Shown piece by piece: positions 34,448-47,424 of a stretch of DNA of 64,000 bases. The notes below the pieces were generated by a model that saw only the letters and a list, made by a program, of their open reading frames with translations, had not been told where the DNA came from and did no database searches. Made by a program: the position numbers and the translations under genes. The stretch lies in the NCBI RefSeq assembly GCF_020379485.1, contig NC_063446.1, positions 13,377,597-13,441,596 of the forward strand, in the 5' to 3' direction. This stretch comes from Brassica napus. Its lineage: Eukaryota > Streptophyta > Magnoliopsida > Brassicales > Brassicaceae. Position 1 is the stretch's first letter; every line of letters begins with the position of its first letter.

Positions 34448-35220
34448 TCTTATATATTAAAACAAAAGTCACGACTTTGTTCATGTGTGATTTTTTTTTA
34501 AAAAAAACTAATATACAAATTCTTAAAAAGTCATGTTACATTTAATCTAAAATTATATCATTTAAATTTTGGGCCTAACATAAATTTTTATTGGACTATC
34601 AATAATTGGATTTAAATGGATTTATAGATAGTATAAATTAAATAGATATAATTTAATGTTGTAATACTATACCTCCATATGTTAATAATTTAAATACTTA
34701 TCGATATTAACTTTTAAAATTATAAAGATTTTTTTTAAATAACAAAAATCATATTATCTAACAATGATTAATATTTACTACCTTAAACCAATGAAAACAA
34801 ATTTTAAACTATATAGTTTATTTTAAAAATTAAACAAAAACTAAATTTTTAATTATTTACTCGATAATATAAATCTATGAAGCGAAAAGTTTAATTTTTT
34901 AAAATATTTCTAAATTTATGAAATGTTACAATATTTTTGAATATGACAATAAAACAATATTTTACTATTCTTTATATATATAGTTACGATTTTAATAATA
35001 AAATAATAATATGAAAATATATATATAGAAAAAAATACAAATACATGTGAAAGTTTGAAACAATATATTCAATGAAAAATATACCGTAAACTTATTATGT
35101 TTTAAAAATTGATAGACACATATATATTACAATATATACCAATTTATAATTGAAAACAAAATGTTTATATAAAAATAAATGAAAACAAAAACTCGCGCGG
35201 TTGCACGGATCGAGATTTAG
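34448..35220 (+). mobile_element. Second Helitron-like element, abutting the first
   Basis: It begins TCTTATATATTAAAACAAAAGTC directly after the CTAG of the preceding element. It ends near 35220 with GCGCGGTTGCAC and GGATCGAGATTTAG, a degenerate CTRR-type terminus with a weak hairpin. Head-to-tail arrangement, non-autonomous. Confidence 0.5.
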
Positions 35221-35430
35221 TTTTCCCTTAAAAATTGCATTTTCTCCATCAAAACCATAAAATCGTGTTTTTCGGCTAAAACTGCAAAATCGCAATTTCT
35301 CGTTAAAATTATATTTTTCGGTCAAAGTCGTAAAATCACGTTTTTCTGAAACCAAAAATTATATTTTTCATCAAAATTACAAAAATCTCAAAATCAAATT
35401 TTCTCGTCAAAAATTCAAATTGCAAAATAA
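35221..35430. repeat. Degenerate minisatellite of AAAATCG(C/T)G-TTTTTC units
   Basis: Seven or so imperfect units of about 25-30 bases in the form CGTAAAATCACGTTTTTCGG..AAA follow one another. The translation is repetitive (FYGFDGEN, FCSFSRKT) and not a gene. Confidence 0.65.
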
Positions 35431-36288
35431 TAAAGTTTAAGTCTATAATATATACAAAATTTAGTATATTTTCATCTTTTATGATAAAAAAATAGGTTAT
35501 TTATATTAAATGGAAGTCTGGACCCTATATAGGTAACCTGCCAAATCATAGTCTTTTTTGGCTATGGTCTTATTTGGATATGGTACATGTGGACACGCCC
35601 AAATGGGCGAAACCATGACACTGATCACTCGTCAGCCGTCACTCTGAAAGCCACCCACTCATAAATGTGTTACAGTTTGCATTAAGGTAGACATGAAGTT
35701 AATCAGTGGAAGTTTTTCAATGTAATGTCAAACAAAAAAAAATACTATTCCAATAAATTTTGGTATGCCATGATTAGTCATAATACAGTTTACTTACAGT
35801 TTTTGTATGGCATGATAAGTCAGATATTCGTATGAGATATTAGGTTTCACAACTCCACAGCGAATCCACACTAGAACAATTAGAAGTTTTAAAAATACTA
35901 AAAAGAAAATTTAAGTTTTGGCAGATGTTCCAAAAATCGATATAAACACAGCACTTAGACGACAAATTAGATCGTTTTTTTAAAAAAAAAATCGATCAAC
36001 ACAACACTTAGTCATCCACCTAGACATTAATCCCTATAAGATGTGTTTAAAATATTGGTTAGACCACAAACTGATCCAATGGGCATGCATATATTTGGAC
36101 ATTTGGGTAGAACCGGTTTAAAATATGATCATTCACTCACAGCTAGATCAGAAAACAATAATGCGTTTGTGAATCAAAATCTATCATTCAGATGAGTCTT
36201 TAACATGGAACATAAAACAAAAAGCCAACTCACTCAAGAGCTAAAATTCAAAACACAAAGATTGATGATGTGATTACTAAGAACAAGG
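35431..36288. other. Intergenic DNA downstream of RPL35
   Basis: No gene recognised. A/T-rich with a somewhat less biased patch at about 35575-35660 that has no coding frame. Confidence 0.4.
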
Positions 36289-37151
<863 letters not shown>

Positions 37152-37277
37152 GGCGTCTTCGACTTCTCTGGCTTCCCCTTACTCTGTTTGAGTGTTGTGT
37201 TATGGGGACGATGACGGCTAAGACTTTTCGATCGGAATTAGGTTATATTTACTTGGGCTTTGACTGAGGCCATTGTT

Positions 37278-37308
37278 AGTGGGCCTATTTTGATATTATA
37301 TGGCCCAG
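37278..37308 (-). promoter_or_regulatory. Paired site-II elements of RPL35
   Basis: AGTGGGCCTAT and ATGGCCCAG, 18 bp apart, lie about 130-160 bp upstream of the start codon. TGGGCC/GGCCCA pairs drive growth-linked expression of plant ribosomal protein genes. Confidence 0.55.
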
Positions 37309-37319
37309 TGTGTAATAGT

Positions 37320-39830
37320 TTCACAATGTGAGTCGTGTCCTATAGGTAATTGTTTTTTTTTCTTCTAAGAATATTAATGGTTTTGTTATTTCTTACAAGT
37401 CAAAGGCTATTTAAATTACCACTAATACAGTATTTCTTTCTTCACGCTGTTTTTTTTCTTACAACAGAAATTTTGAAATTTTAATTCATAATATTTAATA
37501 ATGTTTACGAAAATGTTGATGGTAAAATGTTTAAAATGTAAATCACTTCTTTAAAACTAAATTGAACTCGCAATTTCTTTTTTTTTCCTTTTTCTTTGAA
37601 CTCGCAATTTTGAATACCTTCAGAACTCCTAAACCCACCAACTATGATGTCCTTCACATTGTTATGTCGGTTAACTCGCTAAATAACAACTGTTCGGTTC
37701 TATTACCTTTTTTTTTTGAAAGACAATCGGTTCTGTTACTACATCTATAACATATAGACATTGTTTATGTCATATGTGGTATGTCAGTTCAAATTAACAA
37801 GAAACATGATTATACCATTTGTAGACGAATCAAGATCTTAATATAGAAGGTTTTTGTGCATGTTACTTACTTATATTCTATATTTCATAAAATGATTGGA
37901 GGGAGTACAAGGCAAAAAAATATAGGGAAGAATTATTCATACAAAGGAAAAGATGTTACATGTAGGATATACCACTTGCATAGAATACACGGTTGGCATG
38001 AAAAATCTATTTAGAATGTCCTTTTCTTCTTCGTTTTTGACATCTAGAATTAGACTGAATGAAAGAGTTCACTTACAAAGAAGTTTTAGTTGAAGACGTT
38101 ATGGTGATTAATAATGTGACAGAGAAATGTAATTATGAGTAGAGCGATGTCAATTATCTCTAACAAATACAACCGCTCTAAAGTGGCTTTCCTTGTTTCC
38201 GAGAGTTGCTCGAGTCCTTTGGCTCTTTCCTTCGTCTGTTACATGTTTCTTGGGCCACATTGTTAGGATTTGAAGAAATAAAAGTACACGCCGTTTATAA
38301 ATAGTTCACCTTTAACGTAAGAGCTAAATCAACTTTTCTAACCACATAACTTTTTTTCTTTTTTTGACTAAACCACGTAAATTTTATTGTGATCAATTTC
38401 AGACTTCTTATAAGATTTCGACTTGTCTCAATCTCCCTAGCTCTCTACGACTAATCAAGAACAACGATTACATGTATGACAAAAAAATCTGAAGAAAAGT
38501 AAACTTGACTAAAATATCAAAAATAGTTTCAAATTTCAATATACACTTTTCAAAAATTAATGAAGTCATTTGATATTACGTGTATACGCACACCAATTAA
38601 CCTAATGTGCACACTACCACACACATCGAATAGTATGTCGATGTAACACTTTAGGATCAAATCCACAAAAACCAACGATTACACTTTATTTCTATAGGAT
38701 CAATATCAAGCTAAGACAATGTCGGGGTTTTAAGATTTGTGTATCGTGACAAGCAAGTAAGAAGATTAATTAAAGATTTCAGATGATTCAAATGCTAGCC
38801 TATGGTGGTTTGATCGGGTGTTAAGCAAGTGTGAACCAAACAATTATTCAAATTCAATTAAGAGCAAGTCTATAACACGGATCACTCAAGTAGAACAGTC
38901 CACTGTCGTGATACTGCTCCATATGCTGATCGATCTTGACACCTAAACTCTCGTTTGGATCAAGACGCGACAGCAAGCAATAGAGATCAAGTCCGATATG
39001 TTCACAAAACACCCTAATATCTACTTTCGCTGATTAGGGATGCAATGCTCATTCATAACAGATCTAGCAACCTATTACACGGTTAATGAACATGTTAAAC
39101 CTAGGATCTAACATTAAGCGGCCAGTTTAATGCAAGCAATAAGAACAATAATGAATGAAGACAATCGATTTATAACTTATTCATGTTTAGCTCACGGATC
39201 TAACACCCTAACACCCTAGACTAAGCAAGTGGATTACTCAGCCATGAACAGAGAAATCACAGAGACAATAGAAGAAGAAAACATGCAGAATCAATAAATA
39301 AATAAGATAGGGTTTAGGAATCTTCTCAAGACGAGAGAGATGAAGCATTCTCCCTTTTAAGGTAGCAAATCTTCAAGTACAAAAGTCTCCAATGGTTTCT
39401 TGTGTAAAAAGTAGCGTAGAAAAATATAGAAAAACAGAAAAAGAATTTATATCAAAGCCACTGGCGGCTGGGAGAGAAAAATAGGGAGATTAGGGCAAAT
39501 CCCGAAATAAGTTCTCTGCCGCTGGAACAGGCACTCGGGGTGTTCTGCGCGATCGGGAACAACCATCATGACTGTTCTGCGTGAAAGTCACCAAAAGGTA
39601 CTCTTTTCTGCCTCTTTTATTCCAGCTGGTCCATCTCCCATCCAATGCAACTCCAGACCTATCATGACTCGAAAAGGATTAAAAGGACTCGATAAAGACC
39701 AAAAACACTTTAGAAAACATTGTTAGAATGTATCAAAAACACAACATATCATCATTCCCGGACAATTCCGTAAAATCTCATAAAGAAATATTTGTTCTAA
39801 GGTCACTTTCCACTACCAATCTAAGTTACC
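37320..39830. other. Intergenic DNA, probable transposon remnants
   Basis: No coding frame. GATTGGAGGGAG-TA near 37892 looks like a lone Stowaway end. From about 38640 to 39700 the base composition is less A/T-rich, with phrases such as TCGGGGTTTTAAG and GACACCTAAACTCTCG. I suspect non-coding retroelement or old MULE sequence but cannot identify it. Confidence 0.4.
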
Positions 39831-39840
39831 TCAAAAATAT

Positions 39841-41329
39841 GGGAAAAGTGCCAATTTCGACCCCAACAATTTCAGTCGTGCCAAATACGACCCGAACAAT
39901 TGATCAGTGCCAAATACGACCTCAACTCAATTATAATTCAAAAAAACTACCCAAACTTCTTAAAACGTGCCTAAATCTACATTAACTCTAACAGAAGTTA
40001 GTCAACCGTTAACAAGATAAAACGACGTCGTTTTTATATACGAGGAAAAATGCCAATTTCGACCCCAACACTCTCAGTCGTGCCAAATAGGACCCGAACA
40101 AATGGTCAGTGCCAAAAACGACCTCAATTTAATTATAATTTAAGAAAAACTACCTGAACTTCTTAAAACGTGCATAAATCTACATTGACTCTAACATAAG
40201 TTAGTCGACCGTTAACAAAATAAGACGACGTCGTTTTGATATATATATATATATATATTTTAAAAATATGTTCATTCCGGAACTCAAAATGTGTTGTGAT
40301 ACCCTTTTAAAGGGGCATACTAACAACTAGATAAAGGTAATTTTTGAAATATTATTACAAATTTGAAATGATATAAACTACTATTATTCTTCATCTTATC
40401 CAATTTAAAAATTTAATGACAATTTTTTCTGATTTATATAAATACATTAACATGTTTTTTATTTATCATATCTTTAATAAACTTATATCTTACTAAAATA
40501 TAAATGATAAAATATTTATTATTTTACGATCTTAAATATACTTAAAACTTTGAATTTATTTTTAAAATGTATTTATATAAATTATTTTTAATTTTTAAAC
40601 TTAAGTGAATTTTTTTTATTATTTTTCAAAGTTAATATTATATATTTTGATATTTTTTTCAAAAATGTTAAGAGTCCTTTTACCTTTATTTCACTAAGAT
40701 ATGTTATACAAAATATTAGACATATTGTACAATAACTAAAATATATAAAGCAATCACCAAAGTTTTAAATTGGATAAGATGAAGAATAATAGTAGTCTAT
40801 ATAATGGGGAATTTTAATTTGTAATAATATTTAAAAAATTTACTTTAGTCTAGTTGTTAGTGTGCCCTTTTAAAAGGATATCCCGGCACGGGTTTGAGTC
40901 CTGAAATGAACATATTTTTTAAAAATATATATATCAAAACGACTCGTCTTATCTTGTTAACGGTTGACTAACTTTTGTTAGAGTCAATGTAGATTCAGAC
41001 ACATTTGGAAAAGTTTGGGTAATTTTTCTTAAATTATAATTGAGTTGAAGTCGTTTTTGGCACTTACCATTTGCTCAGGTCCTATTTGGCACGACTGAGA
41101 GTGTTGGGGTCGAAATTAGCACTTTTCTTCGTATATCAAAACAACGTCGTTTTATCTCGTTAACGGTTGACTAACTTCTGTTAGAGTCAATGTAGATTTA
41201 GGCACGTTTTAAGAAGTTCGAGTAGTTTTTTTGAATTATAATTGAGTTGAAGTCGTATTTGGCACTGATCAATTGTTCGGGTCGTGCTGGCACGACTGAA
41301 ATTGTTGGAGTCGAAATTAGCATTTTCCC
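39841..41329. mobile_element. Large MULE-type foldback element with tandem-duplicated arms
   Basis: 1489 bp, with GGGAAAAGTGCCAATTTCGA at the left end and its diverged complement at the right end (TCGAAATTAGCATTTTCCC). Flanked by near-identical 10-bp repeats TCAAAAATAT (39831-39840) and TCCAAAATAT (41330-41339). Each arm, about 600 bp, contains two tandem copies of an approximately 200-bp unit (..CCAATTTCGACCCCAACA..CAGTCGTGCCAAATACGACC..ACGACGTCGTTTT). The loop is A/T-rich. No transposase. The transcript would form a long hairpin. Confidence 0.8.
40851..40908 (+). other. tRNA-like segment inside the foldback arm
   Basis: AGTCTAGTTGTTAGTGTGCC resembles a tRNA D-arm/A-box, and CACGGGTTTGAGTCCTG resembles a T-arm/B-box (GGTTCGANTCC with one change). 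They lie 33-40 bases apart, with CCTTTTAAAAGG between them where an anticodon arm would be. The opposite arm has only a degraded counterpart (GAACTCAAAA..). No intact acceptor stem, so it is not a working tRNA gene. Confidence 0.4.
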
Positions 41330-41339
41330 TCCAAAATAT

Positions 41340-42892
41340 ATACAAATAATTTCAGTTCTGTAACTCAACATGCAGTATGTTAATCAGAATAATATATGGT
41401 TTAGAATTTACTTGAACTGAAACATTGTTTTATAAAATGTGTATTATATAGTTAACACATGTTCTACTAAAAAGTAGGCATATTTAACGGTTTGAGAATC
41501 CCTAAATGGAAAACTGGCCACAGTTTTGGGATATTTTATTTTATTCCACACTTTTAGCTTTACTCAAACGATTCATTCATCAAAGGCTGGCTGCATATTT
41601 TTTTTATTGTCGATGATGTGACATGTTGATATGCTGATCAATCAAAAAAATGTGTATTTATTGGTGTCACTTTGAAACATTGAATCATAAATAGTTTTAG
41701 AAACTTTTTTTTTTTGAAAAAGTAGTTTTATAAACTTCTATCATCGTATTGAGGTGTTAAATGTCTTTATTATTCTAAATTAATAAAGAAAGATGTTAAA
41801 AATATTAAATGGAGCAGAACTTTTATGCCTAAGTTTTTTTATTCCTAGGTTTAATCAGTCAATATTAAAAAAAAAAATTATATTAGTTAATATTTTTATA
41901 TGTAAAATAGTAGAAAAGGTAGATTTGACATTTTGTAAGTTTTGTATGCTTTAGGTTCCGTAAGCCCATGCGCTATTGTAGATCTCACATTTGATGGTTG
42001 ACTTTGTTATAATCGTCCGTTTAGTATTTTATAATACAGAAATAACAAGTATATAACATTATTCATCTCACTTTCCAGCTTGATGTTCGATGAGATTAGA
42101 GGATTTCTCTACGACATTAGTTGCTTCGTATGCCCCTATCTTAATATGTTGTATTTGCTTCTTTGTAATAGCTTGTTGTTTGGCCATGATAACTTTATTA
42201 TCATGTTGTATGAACACTTTTTCTATCTATAAAATTGAAGTTTGTCCAAAAAAAATAAAATAAGGTGGAGAGAATGTGACCAATGACAGTGCGAAAAATG
42301 TTAAATACCTGTCAACAGATTAATTAAAGTGGTTTTGTTAATTAACCTTAGCATATTATATTAATGTAGATATGAGTTTCGTTTTGGTGATGACAAACTT
42401 TCAAAAGATATGTCAAAGACTCAAAGTTTTACAACGCAAAATTCTATAGCCAATTTACACAAACTTTTCTTTCTAGTTTCTACTCCCCAAAATGAAAGAA
42501 TTCTGAGGCATGGGAGTTTCTGTACGATTTGGAGGCTAAAGAAACATTTAAAACTTGAGGTGTTGATCGTGTTATTTTGAAAGTTGAGGGGGGTGTTTCC
42601 GAACGTCGCCATACTTGAAAAGTTGCCACTTGTCAGAAAATCTGTCAATGACTTTTTTTTTGTTCAAGAAGCAAACAAAACGTGTTGGAGTGCGTGGAGA
42701 GGAAAGGGATCCGTTATTTCGTCACTATCAAACCAAAACGGCATCACATTGTGGTACCATCCTTTCTTCTAAAACTGCCCAATATAAACAGAGCCGTTCA
42801 GCAATTACATATCTCTTATCATTAAACTCGTTCGTCTCCAACAAAACTTAAAAGAGAGAAAGTAAGAGACTTGAATCAACCTCTTCTTGAAA
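41340..42892. other. Intergenic DNA and promoter of the lipase-like gene
   Basis: A/T-rich up to about 42400, then the 5' flank of the alpha/beta hydrolase gene, with a TATA-like AATATAAA at about 42779. The short frames here are not gene-like. Confidence 0.4.
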
Positions 42893-45800
42893 ATGGTATA
42901 CTCTCTGCTCTCTATCTCTTTCAGACCACATCTGAAAATGTATTAACTCGTTGTTCTTGTGTTGTATGCAGGCAAGTGAAACAGATAACATCATGTATGA
43001 AGAGGTATGTGTTCTATTATGCTAGTTAAAAAAGAGTGTGTTATGTTCTTTATATAGGTAGAGGAATCTGTGTTTTGAATGATTATTAATTATATGCAGA
43101 GTTTCATTAAGAACACTCGAGGAATGAAGCTATTCACGTGCAAGTGGTTACCAGCAAATCAAGAGCCAAAGGCTTTAATCTTCATCTGCCATGGATATGC
43201 AATGGAGTGCAGCATCACCATGAACAGTTGAGATCAGCCCACTTCATGATTTTCTATGGACATGTATTCATTAAATAGCTTTATTTTATGTTTTGTGATG
43301 GACATGGTTGGATTAGGTACTGCAAGGAGGCTTGTGAAGGCAGGATTTGGAGTGTATGGGATGGATTATGAAGGACATGGCAAATCTGATGGACTTGGCG
43401 CTTATGTTCCAAACTTTGACCATCTCGTTGATGATGTCTCTACACACTACACATCAATTTGCGGTAATCTTGACTTTTATATAGGTTAAACGTGTAATAT
43501 TGACTTTGGAATACTTATCTTTTGAAAACGGTGGCACTGGACACACGGTCAAAGCCACTCTTCGTTTACCAATTACCATTCGCAAATAGAAAAAATGTGA
43601 ACTACTCAATAATTAGCATGATAAAAGAAATGTTCTTGAGTTGATGTTATTTGATGACAGAAAGTGACTCGCACGTAACTTTATGTCGTATCACTTTGTT
43701 AGAAAATGATTATGATGCGTTTTTGTCTGTGGTTGGAATGATTAGAGAGAGAAGAGAATAAAGGGAAGAGGAGGTTTCTGCTAGGAGAATCAATGGGCGG
43801 GGCAGTGCTTTTGTTGTTACACAGAAAGAAGCCTGAGTTTTGGGATGGGGCCGTCTTGGTTGCTCCAATGTGTAAGGTAACATTCATTCTATCTTTTTAG
43901 GTTCCTGACAAGAAGTTCTCACTCGTAAGAAAAAATTAAAATTATAAATAGAAAGCCACAACTGCATATATTTTATAAATTCTACAAAAACTTAGTATAT
44001 ATTGGAAGTAGAAAATGTATGAGCGAGCATGGCTTATATTTTGAGAGGCCAGTAGGGGAAAAGTATTAACTGGGTATATGAGAAGAAGAAATATATTATG
44101 AAAAATACAATTTTCATTATATCTTCCATATAGAAATTAGTGACCAGCCTAGTTTGTATTTTTCTCTTTAATTTTTTGACATATTTAAAACATTTTATTA
44201 CTTTGGTGTGGGCAACATTTTGCTGCCCATCAAATCCAATAAGAACGGACATATGCAAATGCCAAAATCTTGGTTGTCGAATATTAAAGGGGGCATGATG
44301 ATGTGAAACTAGCTGATTTTAATCAAATACTGTATTAGTTAGATAAGCGTGTGAAATTCAACCTCTTAATTCATGTATACATTAATGAGGAAAAGTATTT
44401 AATATATATATATGAAGATTAGTCAAATATCTTGTTAATTATTAAAGCGCTCCCACAGTCCCACTAAGTTTCTGAAGTAATCATGCAAATGCAAATAAAC
44501 TAATTTATAATGTATACTCAAAGCACATGCATATGCAAATCATTGAAGGTGCCTGGATGAGAATATTACTCACTAATCTTCTTTTGTTTATTATATGTCA
44601 CAGATCGCAGAAGAAATGAAACCAAGCCCTTTGGTGATTTCGATATTGTCGAAGCTAAGCGGGGTTATACCCACATGGAAAATCATCCCTGGCCAAGATA
44701 TTATTGAGACTGCTTTTAAACAGCCAGAAATCAGGAAACAGGTTCGTAAGCACATACTTATGACCTATTATAATGAAACGAAACGTATAGTTTAACTAAT
44801 TATATGAAGTGAAATGATTGAAGGTTAGAGAAAATCCTTACTGCTACAAAGGACGTCCACGTTTGAAGACTGCTTATGAGCTCTTGAGGGTTAGCACCGA
44901 TCTTGAGAAGAGACTTAATGAGGTATTTAACTCTTCGTTTACTATGCAGAAGTACCTCTATCATTTTAAAAACTTCATAATGCTCGGCGTTCAAATCACA
45001 GTGTGTACGTTATATTTTTCATAGAAATTTTTCATAAGAGCATGACTAATGAAAGGTTCTTAGGGTGGAGTTCTTATAGTGGAATATAAAAAACCGTCTT
45101 TTAACTTTTAACTAAGAAAGTTAAGAACCGGTTCTTAAATAAGATATTTAAGAACCGGTTCTTAACTTTTTAGTTAAAAGTTGAGTTTTTAGTGATAAAT
45201 CCCCTCAACTAAAGATTGTTCGTAAAAAATCTCCCCAACTTTTTATCTTGTAATTTAACCCCTCAAGTTCTATTACGTTAGATTTTGTTACCCATCCGTC
45301 TATTGTTCTGTTATTTATGGACGGATATCGTTTTCGCAGAGTTTCATTTTAGTGATAAATCTCCCCAACTAAAGATTTTTCTAAGAAAATCCCCTCAACT
45401 TGTTATCTTGTAATTTAACCCCTCAAGTTCTATTTTGTTAGATTTTGTTACCTCGGTCTATTGCTCCGTTATTTATGAACGGATAATGTTTACACACAAA
45501 AACAAAGTTTCATTTAAACCTAAAAAAACATATTTCTTTTTTAAATGTGTTTAGTCGAGTTGATTTTAATTTTTGTTCTAGTTTGTTATGAAAATTTAAT
45601 TTGTAAAACATAAAAGAAATAATCGTTTGACACTAAATCATTAATTTTTTTGTATTAAATGTAAAACCAAACATAGAGATGTAATTTTCTTATTTTAGAT
45701 TATTATCTTTGAACCTAACATAAATATTATAAGTTGTAGGAGTGGCACTTCAGTTATTTTATAGATTCGGTTTGGTTTGGTTAATTCGTTTCTAGATTTT

Positions 45801-46969
45801 TTTTTCAACCAAAGTAAACCTTGAATCGTTTTCTTCGGTTTGAATCGTTTTCGTTTCGGTTCGTTCGATTTGATTCGGTTCTGTTCGGGTTTTTTTTGCT
45901 CACCCCTAATAAAACAGGGTATTGAAAAAGACCATAAATAAAGAGCAGACAACGCTAATTTTTGTCTAAATTAGCGTTGTCTTTTTTAATGCTCTATTTT
46001 ATGGTCTTTTTCAATGTTTTATGGTCTTTTATGGTCTTTGCATTGCTATTTTGGAACACATAACTTTCGATTTGGGATTTTGAGCTTCATTGTCTGCTTT
46101 ATTTCATTTAATAAAGAAAACATGTTTTATAGTTTAAATGAAACTATGCGTTTGTGTGTAAACAGTATCCAATCATAAACAACGGAACAATAGACAGAGG
46201 TAACAAAATCTAACAGAATAGAATTTGAGGGGTTAAATTACAAGATAACAAGTTGAGGGGGTTTTTTACGAAAAATCTTTAGTTGGAGGGATTTATCACT
46301 AAAATGAAACTCTGCGTTTGTGTGTAAACGGTATATGTCCGTAAATAACAGAACAATAGATGGAGGGTAACAAAATCTAACGGAATAGAACTTGAGGGAT
46401 TAAATTACAAGATAATAAGTTGGGAGATTTTTTTACGAAAAATCTTTAGTTAAGAGAATTTATCACTAAAAGCCCTTAAAAGTTATATTCCGCTAAAAAC
46501 TGCACCCTAAGAACTCTTCATTAATCATGCTCTAAGGCCTACATATAACTAAAATTTTTGCACCAAATCGTGATGTCATAAAAAACCAGGTCATTTGCCT
46601 ATTGCTCCAGTCCGAGCCTGCTACGTAGTGCTGAAATGATATATATATAGTCAGGAAGTTAATTTTCGATTAATTTCATGTAATGGATGATAGGTTTCGT
46701 TACCGTTCTTGGTGTTGCATGGAGAAGACGACAAAGTCACGGACAAAGCAGTGAGTAGAGAACTTTACGAGACTGCGTCGAGTTCAGACAAGACTTTCAA
46801 GTTGTACCCTGGGATGTGGCATGGTTTACTGTATGGTGAGACACCAGAGAACATTGAGATTGTTTTTGCTGACATCATTGGTTGGTTGGACAAGAGAGCT
46901 TCTGATGGACATGGAGGGTTTGAATCCGAGCTTAAACGTGAAAATGATGCTTTCCAATTGAAAGAGTAG
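42893..46969 (+). CDS. Monoacylglycerol-lipase-like alpha/beta hydrolase (caffeoylshikimate-esterase/MAGL family)
   Basis: A serine hydrolase expected to cleave monoacylglycerols or related esters. Eight exons: 42893-42895, 42972-43004, 43100-43226, 43317-43463, 43746-43876, 44604-44741, 44824-44922 and 46694-46969. They join in frame to 317 residues. Landmarks are FICHGYAMEC (oxyanion region), YGMDYEGHGKSDG, LLGESMGGAVLLLLH (GxSxG nucleophile Ser), LVLHGEDDKVTD (catalytic Asp) and LYPGMWHGLLYGE (catalytic His). All catalytic residues are intact. Exon 1 is the start codon alone. The last intron (44923-46693, 1771 bp) is swollen by nested transposons. Position fits the Arabidopsis At2g39400-39420 MAGL cluster; only one copy is present here. 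Which Arabidopsis member it matches is not resolved. Confidence 0.92.
45183..46475. mobile_element. MULE-type foldback element nested in the MITE
   Basis: 1293 bp, flanked by perfect 9-bp repeats TTAAAAGTT at 45174-45182 and 46476-46484. The termini are inverted: GAGTTTTTAGTGATAAATC on the left and, complemented, GGGCTTTTAGTGATAAATTC on the right. Each arm has two tandem copies of a ~170-bp unit (TTAGTGATAAATC.CCTCAACTAAAGA..TAATTTAACCCCTCAAG..GTTAGATTTTGTTACC). No coding sequence. Confidence 0.82.
45921..46015. repeat. Hairpin in the loop of the nested foldback element
   Basis: ATTGAAAAAGACCATAAA..GACAACGCTAATTT pairs with AAATTAGCGTTGTC..TTTATGGTCTTTTTCAAT across a 6-base loop. Arms are about 42-47 bases with small indels. 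It may be a third nested miniature element. Confidence 0.75.
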
Positions 46970-47424
46970 GTAGTTGCATTATTTATCAATATCACAAACG
47001 AATAAAAACAATAGTCAAGTTCTGTTTTTTTTTCTTATCTCTCTCTTTTCTCTTGTGTATCTTTGTTGTGAAATGATATTTGTAACTTAAATTGATTTGG
47101 TTAAACAATGATAATTGTAATATTAAAAGTTAAGAACAGTTCTTAACTAACAAATTAAAAGTTAAGACAGTATAAATTCTGTCATAGTTGCTACCGCTCT
47201 TCAACCAAAATGGAAGCTGCAAAATCTCAAGTAAAAGTCATTGTTACTATGTATTCATTAGCAAATAATTATATATCAACAAGTCCATTAATGATTTACA
47301 GAAGTTGACTTGTATTTTAGTTGTTGTTACGAGAGCTACTAATGATGTTAGAGAATGGATGAATGCAACAATAGTTGATCAAGGAAGCTACACAAGAAGG
47401 TGACAAACAACAAGTCTCTAACAT
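46970..47424. other. 3' flank of the lipase-like gene
   Basis: 3' untranslated and intergenic sequence. AAAGTTAAGAACAGTTCTTAACTAACAAATTAAAAGTTAAGACAG near 47126 is related to the interior of the MITE in the preceding intron. No gene. Confidence 0.4.

Larger units (their letters stand above)
45038..46532. mobile_element. PIF/Harbinger-like MITE split by a foldback insertion, in the last MAGL intron
   Basis: The left end GAGCATGACTAATGAAAGGT and the right end, complement GAGCATGATTAATGAAGAGT, extend as inverted repeats for about 80 bp (TTCTTAGGGTG.AGTT, GGAATATAA, GTTAAGAACCGG). TAA target duplications flank the element at 45035-45037 and 46533-46535. Without the inner insertion (45183-46475 plus one 9-bp repeat) the MITE is about 190 bp, mostly inverted repeat. 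Confidence 0.82.

Noticed and set aside
35095..35355. 86-codon frame rich in Phe, Lys and Asp
   Set aside because: It translates a degenerate minisatellite, hence the repeated FYGFDGEN-like pattern.
40851..40908. Functional tRNA gene
   Set aside because: No acceptor stem pairing and a non-canonical B-box; it lies within a transposon arm.
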